In this document: piece after piece, positions 45,901 through 57,551 of the stretch
How positions within the stretch are numbered: the stretch's first letter is position 1
How the letters are laid out: every line of letters begins with the position of its first letter
Source: Termitomyces sp. T153
Lineage: Eukaryota; Basidiomycota; Agaricomycetes; Agaricales; Lyophyllaceae
Reading direction: 5' to 3'
Length of the DNA stretch: 64,000 nucleotides
Assembly: GCA_018296165.2 (NCBI GenBank)
Contig: JACKQL020000065.1
Location: 236,101-300,100, forward strand
Program-made: the position numbers and the translations under genes
The notes under the pieces: model-generated
The model's database searches: none
What the model was told of the DNA's origin: nothing
Seen by the model: only the letters and a program-made list of their open reading frames with translations

Positions 45901-46290
45901 CTAATGTGGATGTTAACTTTCTATGTTCTTGCTTTTGTGGACTCAACAGATGAAAATGGTAAGCATTGTTTGATTTATTTTGATTCATTTTATTTTATTT
46001 TATTTTTACCTTTATTTATATTCTGGTGTGTTTAGAATACAATAGTTCCCATCTGCCAGATCTCTCCATGTGGAGTGGTGTGTTGGCATTGCTGTACCTG
46101 TGCATCTACTTCAAGCTGTACAGTGGTCTATCAGGATGGTCATTTGTGGATAGCCAAGACATGCAAGCATTTGAATTGTCTATCAAGAATTACACTTGTG
46201 CTCAAAGATTGATGTACTGGTTTTTCTCATCTCACACACTAGAAGGGAAGGAAGAATGGTGTACTTACAGGGATAGATGCACTTGACACT
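42912..46290 (+). pseudogene. Gene B: JmjC-domain protein gene, decayed
   Basis: Exon 45239-45682 encodes the JmjC core: SDMHWGIAST, HHYWHIDSNGFGTFLLVKTG (HxD iron ligands), then ELGTM. After a GT-AG intron (about 45683-45726) it continues HPNLPHAVVTPKPCICWGG, with a further exon from about 46035 (LPDLSMWSGVLALLYLCIYF). Upstream segments (42912-43610) read like the N-terminal half of the same protein type, and 44000-44690 is Ser/Lys-rich. JmjC proteins are Fe(II)/2-oxoglutarate oxygenases, often histone demethylases. Several upstream exons have stops (for example near 43150, 43325 and 44210), so it is probably a relic. Confidence 0.6.
44099..44434 (+). repeat. In-frame 168-bp tandem duplication in gene B
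   Basis: GGATCCCCTTCTGGGTC recurs at 44099 and 44267. Each unit encodes GSPSGSSPHC .. QSPSP.NTSDNH..P.GD. The 168-bp period is 56 codons, so the frame is kept; the first unit has a TGA where the second has GGA. Confidence 0.8.
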
Positions 46291-47544
46291 GTCTACTTGG
46301 AATTCTTGGCTCATCAAGCCTGCATCCTGATACACTACAAAAAGATGGCCTGGACAAGTCATATTTGCAGTGATGATGTCAACCTGCCTCCATCCTCCAT
46401 GCACATAGATATTCAAGCTACCCCATGAGAAGGACCTGGATGGCTTGTGTATAACTGTATTTCACTTTCTGACATGTTCTCTGATGAACACCCTAGCAAG
46501 ATGTTGTCCTTTGCATGGCCAGGTAAAACATACACCATTTGTGAGGTTGAACCTGTCAATTTCTGTACATTCATTGTCCTGTGTACCTTTTCCCTTTCAT
46601 CTTTGCTGAACTGTTGATATCTTGTCTTTCTTAGCCTTCCCATATCTCAATGGTCATGTATGGGGGGACCATAAGGTAGCAACTCAACTTGGCCTTACCC
46701 TTAAAACATTTTGAGCTTGACCCTCTTTCAAAAATGAAATGCATGGCTGGGTGTGTTACACAGATGAGGAACATGTGGAAGTAGATTATTGTCCAGAAGA
46801 TGGATACATCAGTGATACACCCCCTGAATTGCCCACTCTCACTCTGTACTCTGATGAGGACTCTGACACCAAGCCAACACCTGACCTTCAAACCCGCACT
46901 GATGAGCCTCCATCTAAAAAATGCTGCATTTGTTAATTCAAGCTGTCATTTATTGTACATGCTAATAATATACTTATGATCACTCAATTGGAATTCATTA
47001 GTCTGATCTGGCCAGTGATGATCATAAGTACCATTCCACGTTGCTGCCTTAGCCCCATTATGTAAGGCATTGCTGTATCTGCAGTTTATGTAATACTTGC
47101 TTAATCAAGAGGCTTACATCATTCATTGCTGCAGCAATTGTTTACATAATACTATCCTCAGTTGACTTTTTGCCATCATGAGACTCTCAGTGTGTGGAGT
47201 ATTTCTTTTGTTCCAATTGTTGTTATTGGCACTTAAGTACTCACACATTATATCATGTGATTTGTGAGTGTTGATATTGTTGTCTGTCCCCATTCTTGTT
47301 TGATGTTATTGTTATTTATTTAAGTCCAATAAAAGATGCTTCCTGCCATTATTTCAATGAGGTCATGGATGTCAGTCCTTGTGTTTGTCAAGGATCAGCT
47401 GTTGTCATAGAGCAATGCTCCAAACCTACTGAAGAGCGATGCACTATTGTTCAATATGAGTGATGCTCAAATGATAGTCATATCTATGTGTATTACAGCC
47501 TACTATCTCATATGCTCAAAGGGTATTACTCTCTATGAGTTTAT
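46291..47544. other. Spacer between gene B and the Helitron
   Basis: CpG-poor. A short acidic ORF at 46739-46936 may be a last exon fragment, but no domain is recognised. TTGCTGCAGCAATTGTTTAC near 47124 resembles a word just beyond the helicase at about 56103. Confidence 0.4.
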
Positions 47545-50500
47545 TTGTGTTGGTCTTTGTTGCTCAAGCATTCACCCGTTTTGGTACTGTGGTTGGAAAT
47601 ACACATGATGAGGTATTTATTATCATGCCACGACTTTCTTGCTCTCCATTGCCAACACAGACATGGTTTACCTATGAATCATTGCATCATTCATGACAAC
47701 ATATGTTCTCCTGTGTTTATTGCACAATGTTTGTTAAATGGATATGTTGCTCTGCCTGCTTGGCCCAGCATCAAAACTTCATTGATTCTAAGAATGATGG
47801 TTTCCTGTCTCAAGTTGTCATTACCCAAATACTCTGGTAAACCTTTTGTTGATTACATTTTTGCTGCACATAACTGTAGCCAATGCTCTGAATGTACCAC
47901 CTTGCTAAAACCTGTCTATCCTTTAGGAGTCACAAGTGAACAAAGTTGTAATAGTAAGCATCTATCAAAGAAAACTACCACACTGCATGGAGGTGGTAAA
48001 CATTATGTTTTTTCTTTTGCTGATGTTGAGGAACATTTATTCCACAACACCGCTGAGGCAAATGGTCAATATGTGTACAAATTCATAGATCATGTCAATA
48101 AGATAGGCCTCATGGGCTATCCTATTTCTTCAGGAAATATACATGCCAAAATTCCACTATCTACCCTAGCCCAGCATCTTACAGTGTGCCAAATATGTAC
48201 CATCACTCAATGTCACCGTATTGTTCTTTCTAAATCTTTCCATAAATCAGATGCTTTAACTGCTTTTGCACATCACAACTGCCCAATATGTCATGGCAAT
48301 ATAACAGTTTTAAAGGCTGAACTTAGTCCTCAGTCAAGGAATACTCAAAGGCATGCAGTTGCTTGCAAAAAGGTGAAACTGGTGGAGCTTCAGTATAATG
48401 TTCCCTGTACTGACAATACCATTGACTTTCCCCCAGCCCCTCTTACTTGTGAATTGACAGCTCAAATTATAAGAGACTTCTGTGACTCTTCAAGTCCAAA
48501 AAATATTGAGGAAGCAGGGTGCGCAGTATGTGGAATGTTACATCCCTTAAAAAATATGAAGCTGATGAAAGGTCTGAAAAGGTTGTTCAGTGTATTGTGC
48601 ATCAAGGGTGTTACCAGAGTTGAGAGAAAGTTGATGTTGGAATGTATACAGGAATTAAGTGGTCCAGTTATTGATCACACATGTGACTCAGTGTGTTCAG
48701 ACTGTAGATCATCATTACTGAAGGGTAAAATGCCAAAATATGCACTTTCCAATGGCTTTTGGATAGGTCCTATACCAGATGTTCTAAGGGATCTTAACTG
48801 GGTTGAGCAACTACTTGTAGCAAAGATCTGCAAATCCCTGTGTTATGCACATGTGTCATCTTCTGGCCTTAAACAGATGAAGGCTCATTTGATAGCTTTT
48901 GAATCACCTGTAGAAAAGGTCTATAATATGCTTCCCCCTCCTAGGACAGACATGGACGATGTGTTGGCAATATTGTTCACTGGTCCTTGTCAACCTACAG
49001 AGGAGGAACTTAAATGTTTACCATTGCTTGTATGTCAAAATTCTGTGAGGAAAGCCTTGGAATGGCTTAAACTAAATCACACAGCCTATATTGATGTCAA
49101 AATATCTGACACAAACTTAGATAGCTATTTGGAGTCTGTGCCTCCTGTAAGCATAGTGTATCAACAGTCACTAGATGAAGCAAACACGGTTGATCCTGCT
49201 GTACATACTGTTGAAGGAGTAAATGGCATCAATGCAGGGGAATGCCCATTTGTAGTGCATGGATTGACTGGGGAGGAGTTGTCAACCAAAACAAAGGATG
49301 AACTCAAGGGTATTGCATTGAAACATTGGGAATCTAATGGCAAGGCTTTGGCTGTAGGTCCAACTTCCTGTCCAATTAATTGGATGAAAGACCTGTCAGT
49401 TTACCCTCAAATGTTTCTGTGGCTGTTTCCTTATGGGCTTGGTGGTCCTGGATGTGGAAACTCTAAAATATCTGTCAAGGCTCATAAATCTAGACTTTTG
49501 ATGTACCATGACAAGCAATTTTGAAGGGATGTTGAATTTCCCTTTGCTGCATTCAGTCATGACCAGGTGCAAGCAGCAACAACCAGTGGGTTTCTAGCCA
49601 TTGAACATAACAATTTCAGTCAGATTGCAGAATGTATAGTCGGCCTCAATCTTAATGTCTTAAAGAATGTGGCTGAGTGGATGGCTAAAGGAGAACTTGT
49701 CAAGCTGAGTACCAATGAAGAGCATGCATGTTTCAAGGCAATAAATGATTTAGATGCAGTGTCTGGTTGGGTAGGGGGTGCGCCGATTTCAAAAAAACAT
49801 ATGCGGAATGAAATATGGTCTCTGGTCATTGAAAAAGGTGCACCTTCATGGTTTATTACTCTATTGCCTATTGATGTACAACATCCTATTTGCTTATATT
49901 ACACAGATACAGGCATATCCTTCTGCCCTTCCATTTCCATGTCTTCCAACAAGGCCTATTGGTTAATTGCTCAAAATCCTGTGGCAGGTGCTTGTTTCTT
50001 TCATTTTATGGTTACTGCATTTATAAAACATGTACTCAGAGTGGGTGCAGATAGACAGGGACTGTCTGGAAACACATCTGCTTATTACAGTACAGTTAAA
50101 CAGCAAGGATGGATGACATTGCATTTGCATATGCTGCTATGGCTGTGCAGTAGTTTATTGCTGGAAGATGCAAGATGCAGAATAATTGATCTGGACTCTT
50201 CCTTTCAAAAGGCTCTAGTGGATTATCTTGAAGCATCCTTCACAGGGGACTTTACTACAGGTTCAATGAACAATGTAGCAAATAATATCAAATCATCAAA
50301 GACTACACCTGGTTATATTGACCCTACAAAATCAATGCCAGATCCACCCCCATCTCAATGTCAATGTGGTACTGATACAGACCATACCACTGTAAACTGT
50401 CAAAATAGTGAATACACAGATAGTTGAGACATGGATAATGATAGTCAAGGCATAGATAATGGATACATGGATAGTTGCAATGTCAAACCTACTTGTGTCA

Positions 50501-50943
50501 GGTGTAGAGAGACATGCAATTGGTGGAAGCATTTCTTTTACACAGTGGACGATCTTGTTTTTTGTTGTAATGTTCACACTTGTGGCACATCCTTTAAGAA
50601 GGATGGAATAAAGAAAAAAGGCAAGGAATATAAGGGCTGTATGGATAACAAGTGGGGTAAATGTAAGGCTCATTTTCCAAAGCAGCTGTTCAAACAAACA
50701 GAAGTTGATCCTATGATGGGTGCTCTTAACATGCAAAAAGCAGAACCCTGGCTTAACACATTTACACCAGCACTGACTTACCTGTTTCGATGCAACACAG
50801 ATGTCACTAGTCTTCAGTCAGGTACAGCTGTTAAGGCAGTGTTACTTTACATTACAAAATACATCACCAAGATGTCCCTTAAAACGTACACTGCATTTGA
50901 AGTGGTTAGAACTGTTCTTTCAAAAAATCAGGAGATTGTAAAT
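47545..50943 (+). pseudogene. Helitron N-terminal region and Rep nuclease (HUH)
   Basis: 47545-49524 has repeated CxxC pairs (CAVCGMLHPL, CDSVCSDCRSS) and the conserved DMDDVLAILFTGPCQPT block that precedes Rep in fungal Helitrons. After a stop, WMKDLSVYPQMFLWLFPYG and 49567-50427 lead to the HUH box LHLHMLLWL (about 50119-50145). The following frame 50431-50943 has CPVC-like knuckles and the catalytic tyrosine pair Y-ITK-Y (50848 and 50860), followed by TKMSLKTYTAFEVV. Rep nicks DNA and joins ends. Both tyrosines are present, but stops and the LTR insertion inactivate it. Confidence 0.87.
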
Positions 50944-52135
50944 TATCACGACCCGTCCCCTGGACCTCCGCATATTGTCCAGCAACCTCTCATTCCCCAA
51001 AACCCCTGATGCTCCACCAAACTTCCACCCATGCCCCATGCCTATTTCGATTAGCCCCAATGCAACCTCGGCTAACTCCAACGCCTCCCCAGCTAACTCT
51101 GATGGCCCCCTGGCCAACTTTGATGCCTTCCCCGCAACCACTGGCACTTACTCTGGATCTTCCAAACCCCAAGAACCACCCCTGCTGTTCCCGATCTTCA
51201 CCACCCATCATCAACTCAACACCCTGACTCCTCCAACCCATTCCAGAGTATCACGACAACCTTGGGGCAACCCGCATTCCCAAATGATCTCATCAACATA
51301 TCAACGCGGCCTGACCCTTGATTGCAACCGACACCCGCCAACTCCATCAAGCTCCACCAAGCCCCGCCACCACAGCCAACATACTCCGAAGTTCTCCAGT
51401 AGTCAGTATATAAGACGTCAAGTAGCTCTTCGTACTCTAGTCTTGATATCACCTACCTATTTGTTAACGTTACCTATGGTCTGATTGTTTTCTTTCTTGT
51501 GTTCTGTGTTCCGTGTCTTGTTTTCCTTACTCTCAGTCTCCTGGTCTTATCTCAGTCTCCCGGTCTTATCTCAGTCTCCCGGTCTTGTCTTGTCTCCATT
51601 TCGTTATCATTATCATTATTGTTTTATATCTCCATGCGAATCTATTCTTGTTCCATCTCGACTCCACTTCATTTCATCCGACGCTGTCTTGGTGACTCTG
51701 TCCGGCCATTGTGCCCAAGTCTTCCCCAACCTTAATGACCTCACGAACTCCGCAATTACAATTACGAACCCCGACACTCTTTCACCAGATCTGAACCTTG
51801 CTCTTTGCTCGGTTCTGGACTCCATCAACCCCAATTGATCTTCCATCAAACCCTGGCTCCACTCCCATTGATCGCATAGCCTCCTACCCCTTCATGTCTG
51901 CAAATCTCCCATACGGTCTTCTGCCTGAACCCCGCCAAGCCTGTCCTGTTTCCTCGCAATCCGACTTCTCTGGACCTCCCCAGACCGGTTTGGATCACAT
52001 CCCACCAACTATCTGCACAAGCAATCAGTGTCCAGAACGCTTTTGAGTGTCCAGTTGCCAGTGCAAGGGGATCACGCCTGCCTAGTAAGGACTCGCCCAG
52101 TGCAGCTGAGCCCCTGGGGTCAGCGGAACCTGACA
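50944..52135 (+). mobile_element. LTR-A copy 4, solo LTR inside the Helitron
   Basis: Begins TATCACGACCC (family TGTCACGACCC with G to A), ends GGAACCTGACA, and is flanked by TAAAT at 50939-50943 and 52136-52140. It is 1192 bp. It has a TATATAAG box at 51407-51414 and three tandem copies of a word like AGTCTCCCGGTCTTATCTC at about 51535-51590. Removing it restores an open Helitron frame (EIVN joins GLLPLHEKARSLM). Confidence 0.93.
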
Positions 52136-52140
52136 TAAAT

Positions 52141-54860
52141 GGTCTGCTCCCTTTACATGAAAAGGCAAGATCCCTCATGACTAAAATGACCAATGTCCTT
52201 AGTGCTAAATCCAAGATGGGTTCACCTATGATATGTATGTATCTCTTGGGACACCCAGATCATTATACAGATCATTCATTCATTAACATACACTGGCATA
52301 GCTTTGTATGGGAAGCTAAACATGCTTGGTCAGATGAAGAACCATCTATGCAAGATCTGTATTGTTCTGACAAGATTGTTATATTCAAGAAATGGGGATG
52401 CATTATTGGTTTGTCTCCCATATTTGACTACATTTATTGATGTAGGGAGATAGAAGACATGTCCTTGTATGAATGGTCAGCTAGATGTGAACGTGTTGCC
52501 TTGTCAAAAAGATTTAAAAAATATAAAAATAATTCTGATGATGAATGCAAAAAACAATCTTTCCAGCATCTGTCTGTTGTGACATTCCGTTTCACAGAAC
52601 ATCATCCATTAGCAGACACTCATGGAACTGTAGTGCATCCACCTCATCAAAAACGAGTACCCAACTTCATAGGTGCTAATCTGCCTCAACGTGATTGAGG
52701 TGAAAGGGAAGAGTACTGTCTTACTATGTTGACTTTATTTAAGCTGTGGTGTTCAGGCACTAATCTCAGGAGTAAAGATACTACTTGGGATACAGCCTTT
52801 TCAGAGTATGGTTTTTCACATGCTCAACATACTTTAATGAGTAATATGAATATTAAGTACAAATGCATGGATGCCCATGATGATTTTTATGCTCAGATGA
52901 AGTCAGATGGTATGGCATTTCTGAGGTTTGACACAAAAGACATATCTGATATTCAGCAATCAGATCAGGTAGATGAAATGGAAGAGGTTTGTGCAGAAGA
53001 CTATGGAATACATTTAAATTTCAACAAGGACATAGGTAAATGTGAACTCAGGCAAAGGGGTGATATAGCTTGTATGACAATAACTATGAATGGCCTTCAG
53101 TGGGATAAACCATTAATGGGTCAAACATTTGAAGTGGTAAATGATCATTCTCCCAACATATCAGATCAGCCTGGAGCATATTGGAGGCATAAAGTAAACA
53201 AAACCAGATCATCTCTATCAAGCAAACAGCAATCTTCTATTCCATCACAGGGGAAAATATACACCAACCAACAATGCTTGGATGTGCCTGAAACTGTAGA
53301 GGTGGTGGATTGATCATACCTGTATTCAAAAACAGTAGATCCAGTATGGGAACCAGCCATTCACAACATTGTCTATGACTTCTGTCTGAACAAAGAGCAG
53401 ACAAGAGCCTTTCAAATAGTAGCTCATCATGCAGCGGCCTGCAACTCAGAACAGCTTAAGATGTATATGGGAGGGATGGGGGGTACCAGGAAAACTCAAG
53501 TATTGAAAGCCTTGAAACATTACTTTGATGCTCAACAGGAGTCTCATCAGCTTGCTATTGTAGCACCTATGGGAACAGTGGCCTCTCTCCTGGGAGGGTC
53601 AACATATCATTATTTGTTTGGGATTAACAAATTGACCAGAGATTCTCAAATGCAGGTTGCACAAGTCAAGAGTCACCTGATCAGAGTGGAGTATATATTC
53701 TTTGATGAAGTCTCAATGTTATCATGTACCGATATGTATCACATATCAGCACATTTGTCTCAAATAAATGGAAAACCTCATCTGCCATTTGGTGGAATGA
53801 ACATGGTATTTGCAGGTGATTTTGCACAGCTGCCTCCAGTAGCAGGAAAAGAAAATGGGTCACTGTACAGTTGTAAAGTCTGTGTCAGATCATCTAATAT
53901 CAAAGATCAGCAGGCAGCATTGGGTAAAGCTGTATGGCACCAGATCACCACCATGGTTATATTGCACCAAAACATGAGACAAATGGCACAATGAGATGAA
54001 AATAAAGCACTGAGGACTTCTTTGATCAACATGAGATATTGCGCATGCACAAATGACGACATACAATTCCTGCAATCATGTTGTGTGTCTTCAAACACCA
54101 ATATTAGTATAATTGATCCTGTATTCCATAATGTCTTAATTATCACTGCCCATAACATCGATAAGGATGCAATCAACATGCTTGGAAGCTCTTGTTTTGC
54201 ATTAGAAAGTGGGCAGCAACTCATAGATTTTTTCAGTGAAGATACTATTTCTGATAAATGGGATGACAATGTGAATGGGATGCCAAAAATCAAGGGTCAT
54301 ACTGGTAAGTCAAAAAGTGTTCCACCATCCATTCAAAAAGAAATATGGGAACAACCTCCTTCATCCACAACCAATCAAATTGCTGGTAAGTTATTTTTAT
54401 GTATTGGGTTACCCATCAATAAAAACAAATTTGGCAATGGAGTTATGCATCACAAATGGTCAAGAAGGTCATGTATATGGATGGAAGTCCTGTGTTGGTT
54501 CATCAGGTCAACGTATGCTAGATATGCTTTTTGTGAAGCTTCAGAACCTGCCTCACACTGTGCAGATCGAAGGTTTGCCTGGAAATGTTGTTCCTGTTAC
54601 TTGAACATCTGTGTCTACAGAATGCTGTTTACCAAATGATCAAAGAATTTGTATATCAAGGTCACAGGTTGAAGTCCTTGTAAACTATGCTATAATGGAT
54701 TACGCAAGCCAAGGTAAGACTAGACCATTTAATCTGGTAGATCTGTTCAAATGTCAATCACATCAGGCATACTATACTGCTCTGTCTCAAAGCACCACAG
54801 CAGATGGCACTATTATTATAAGAGGATTTGACAGGTACATGATTCAAGGTAAAGCTAGCG
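52141..54860 (+). pseudogene. Helitron PIF1-like helicase
   Basis: After the Rep remainder (52141-53313), the helicase has NKEQTRAFQIV near 53390 and a Walker A that reads GGMGGTRKTQ at 53470. The usual glycine before lysine is arginine. Walker B is FFDEVSM (about 53695), then FAGDFAQLPP and HQNMRQMAQ. The C-terminal motif MDYASQGKT and YYTALSQSTT occurs near 54690-54800. The helicase unwinds donor DNA during rolling-circle transfer. The altered Walker A and frame changes at about 53992-54010 and 54400-54640 mark a dead copy. Confidence 0.87.
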
Positions 54861-56047
54861 GGGCACTACAGCAAGAATTCAGGGAACTAGAGCTTCTTGA
54901 TGAAATAATGCGCCTGCAATACATAGGAAAATTACCAAAAGGACTGCATGATGCACCCAGGCATTTGGACTTGATAAGTTCTTTCTGTAAGTGCAAGAGC
55001 AAATCTTATTTGCCTCCTAATTTGCATCCTGCACTCTGCTGGTCAAAAACTGATCCTTTTGATGATTTGGGATTTGTAGATATTCCATGGCAAATAGCAT
55101 CCAATCAAAAATCAACTAAGCCACATATCCAGTCTAGTAGTGTATTTGTACCCACTCAAGGTGCAAAGATATCTTTGGAATATCAGGTCAAACCTCTAGA
55201 ACATAATAACAGTACAGAGGCTTCCTCCCCATTACCCTATGCATCCCATGTCTCATTTGCCTGTAATTGGAAGATGAACAGCTGCACATATGACTCCATC
55301 ATCTCAATACTGTTCAACCTGTTTATGGAAGATCCTGCAGAATGGTCTCTCAATATGGGTAATATAAGCCCACGTATGTGTAAACATCTTGTGAAAGAAT
55401 TCTCAAAAATCAGTCCTGGAGATCATGAAGCACTTGAGGAATGCAAAGAATGGCTGAGAACTACTCTCAACTCCAAAAACCATTCTGTGTTTCCTTTTGG
55501 AGAATATATGTCTGTACACGCATTAGTCAGTGAACTATCTATGAACAAAGAAGTCATATTGGATTCATTAATGACATGTCCAGAACAGCACATAAGGTGC
55601 TGTCAGCAAGCGCAGTCAAAGTCCTGCATGATTGTGCTAACATCGGAGCATCAATTGATCAAGGATCATATGGAAAGGTTCTGGCTGCATACTGTGTTGC
55701 AATGCCAGGAATGTGGTTGTGAATTGGTCAGGGTGTTCCAATTTGTGCATGCACCACATATATTATATTTCAATGTTTCATCTGTATCTGTGCAGATAAA
55801 TGATGCAATTGATATCCATGCTGTGGATAATGCTAGATTATACAAGTATAAAATAAAAGGTGTCATTTATTATGGGGATAATCACTTCACAAGTAGATTC
55901 ATATCAAATGATGGTAAGTCATGGTTCCATGACGGTCTAATAACAGGTTACCAAATGTGTGAAGAAACATACTCTGTAGAATGTATGGACTTGTCAATAT
56001 GCCAAGCGAAAGGTTCGACTATCATGGTGTATGTAAGAGCAGATTGA
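54611..56047 (+). CDS. Helicase C-terminus fused to a C19-like cysteine peptidase domain
   Basis: This 478-codon open frame includes the last helicase motif, a linker ending near 55230, and a distinct domain: NSCTYDSIISILFNLF (candidate catalytic Cys at 55283-55285), a long helical middle with a CQECGCE zinc-like pair (about 55710), then GVIYYGDNHFTSRFI (candidate His at 55883-55885) and WFHDGLITG (candidate Asp at 55931-55933). Order and spacing fit ubiquitin-specific-peptidase-like (C19) enzymes. Fusion to the helicase is seen directly; the enzymatic assignment is inference. It is the longest intact frame of the element. Confidence 0.65.
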   Translation: MSTECCLPNDQRICISRSQVEVLVNYAIMDYASQGKTRPFNLVDLFKCQSHQAYYTALSQSTTADGTIIIRGFDRYMIQGKASGALQQEFRELELLDEIMRLQYIGKLPKGLHDAPRHLDLISSFCKCKSKSYLPPNLHPALCWSKTDPFDDLGFVDIPWQIASNQKSTKPHIQSSSVFVPTQGAKISLEYQVKPLEHNNSTEASSPLPYASHVSFACNWKMNSCTYDSIISILFNLFMEDPAEWSLNMGNISPRMCKHLVKEFSKISPGDHEALEECKEWLRTTLNSKNHSVFPFGEYMSVHALVSELSMNKEVILDSLMTCPEQHIRCCQQAQSKSCMIVLTSEHQLIKDHMERFWLHTVLQCQECGCELVRVFQFVHAPHILYFNVSSVSVQINDAIDIHAVDNARLYKYKIKGVIYYGDNHFTSRFISNDGKSWFHDGLITGYQMCEETYSVECMDLSICQAKGSTIMVYVRAD

Positions 56048-57551
56048 ATCTATGTGTCATGTGTATAGAAAATAATCAAAAGTTTGATCAATTTGTAATC
56101 TGTTGCTCCAGCAGCTGTTTATGTAATTACACTTGTGTGAACTCATGTACTGGGTTTTGACATCTGGACACTAGTCACAACTCTTTGTCCTCCACTTCAC
56201 TACTGGTTGCTTTCATTCATCTCACCTTTTCAATCCTCTTTTGCGATTGAATAAGAGGGTGTAATTCCCTGTTATCACCATGAAGGGTACCTGACCCACA
56301 TTTTGTTAAATCCCAGGGTTGCTTGTTCTCTTTGGTGGAATTGAGCATGGAATTTTTCTTCATTCTTGGTATACTGCAATTGGGTATCCAGAAAATGGAT
56401 TACATAGGGAAGTATCTCTACATGCTACTGTTTCGGTTTTCCAGTTTGATATGCTGCTGCATATCTGTTAATGCTACTATCCAAGTCTTCAAGTTCAATG
56501 TGCTGTAGCAATCTTAGTGCTATCACTCCTGGGAAGAGGGAGTCTGTCATTCTATGCCTTCAGAGACTCTATTACTTGACCTTGGTTTTACCTTGTCTTC
56601 GAGGGATAGTCTACCTTGTACATGGCACAAATACTTGGTGCTTACATAATCATTGCAACCATAGGGCTGAAGATATTTTCTGTTCATGTTGACTGTGTCC
56701 TTTCCCTATGCAGCTGTAAATCTACTATGTCGGTGATTTCCTTCATGAAAACAAACAGTGTATTTAACAAAAATCAATATACACCATGAAATTTGAAGAT
56801 ATGTCTGCTTACACCTATGTTCCACTCTTTGACTCAATCTCACAAAGGTATTCCATGTAACAGACATACATTGTCTGTTATACCATGTGTCATACCATCT
56901 GAACATTTATGCCTGTTTTTTTCATCGTATCTTTTACTTTCAGACATCACAACTTCTCCATGTCCTCCCTGCCATGCTCAACCATCGTCTGTTGGCATCC
57001 TCAAACATCCGTCAAGTCAGTGGGCAGCCGCCATATGCGAGAAATGGCCGAACTTGGCATTCAAGCAGTGACTGAGAGATATTTCAACGTTTTAACCCAG
57101 GTGAACATTGTCACTCTGGTCTTTCAGTATGTATATTTAGCAACCGATTGAGCTTCCTATCCATTCACTCTTTATTTCGAAGTTCTTACACTCACTTTGA
57201 CCGCAAGTCTCACCATCTCACGTTAAAAGGCTTCGATCACAACAACTGTATGGTTGCCGCATTCCATGCATACCCAAACGACGCGCAACGATATCTAGAT
57301 GAAGCATTTACGTACAGTTACGAAGGACACTCTTACAGCTGGCGCGCACGACACATAATTGTTCGACACTGTGTACCTAGGGTATTAATGAAGAAGTATG
57401 AGTTTAACTTGGTATCGAACGAGATCGTGAGTGATCGGACAATCATACTTGTCTAATATATTAACTACTTCATCTATCTACATCTATAGTTCGCCATTGC
57501 AACAGGCGATCGACGATCGTCGGCCGGCAACGTGTCTTTTTGTCAATAAAA
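56048..57551. other. Spacer: CpG-poor, then host-like from about 56990
   Basis: 56048-56980 is CpG-poor without features. From about 56990 the composition becomes host-like. Protein-like pieces there (for example around 57010-57100 and 57148-57456) have a possible short intron between them (about 57107-57139), but no family is recognised, so no gene is called. Confidence 0.4.

Larger units (their letters stand above)
47545..56047 (+). mobile_element. Helitron, Rep-helicase type, inactive
   Basis: One long protein frame set encodes, in order, a cysteine-rich N-terminal region typical of fungal Helitrons, a Rep nuclease with HxH and tyrosine motifs, a PIF1-like helicase, and a cysteine-peptidase-like tail. 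Helitrons move by rolling-circle replication. A solo LTR-A copy (50944-52135) splits the Rep part. Single stops recur throughout (about 49522, 50425, 52438, 52696, 53311, 53992). The 5' TC and 3' CTRR ends could not be fixed, so the outer limits are coding limits only. Confidence 0.88.

Noticed and set aside
50975..51838. ORFs of 169 and 117 codons at 50975-51838
   Set aside because: Located within the solo LTR-A copy 4; equivalents occur in the other LTR copies.
57148..57456. 102-codon plus-strand ORF near the FunK1 gene
   Set aside because: Composition is host-like, but no family, splice context or start could be supported.
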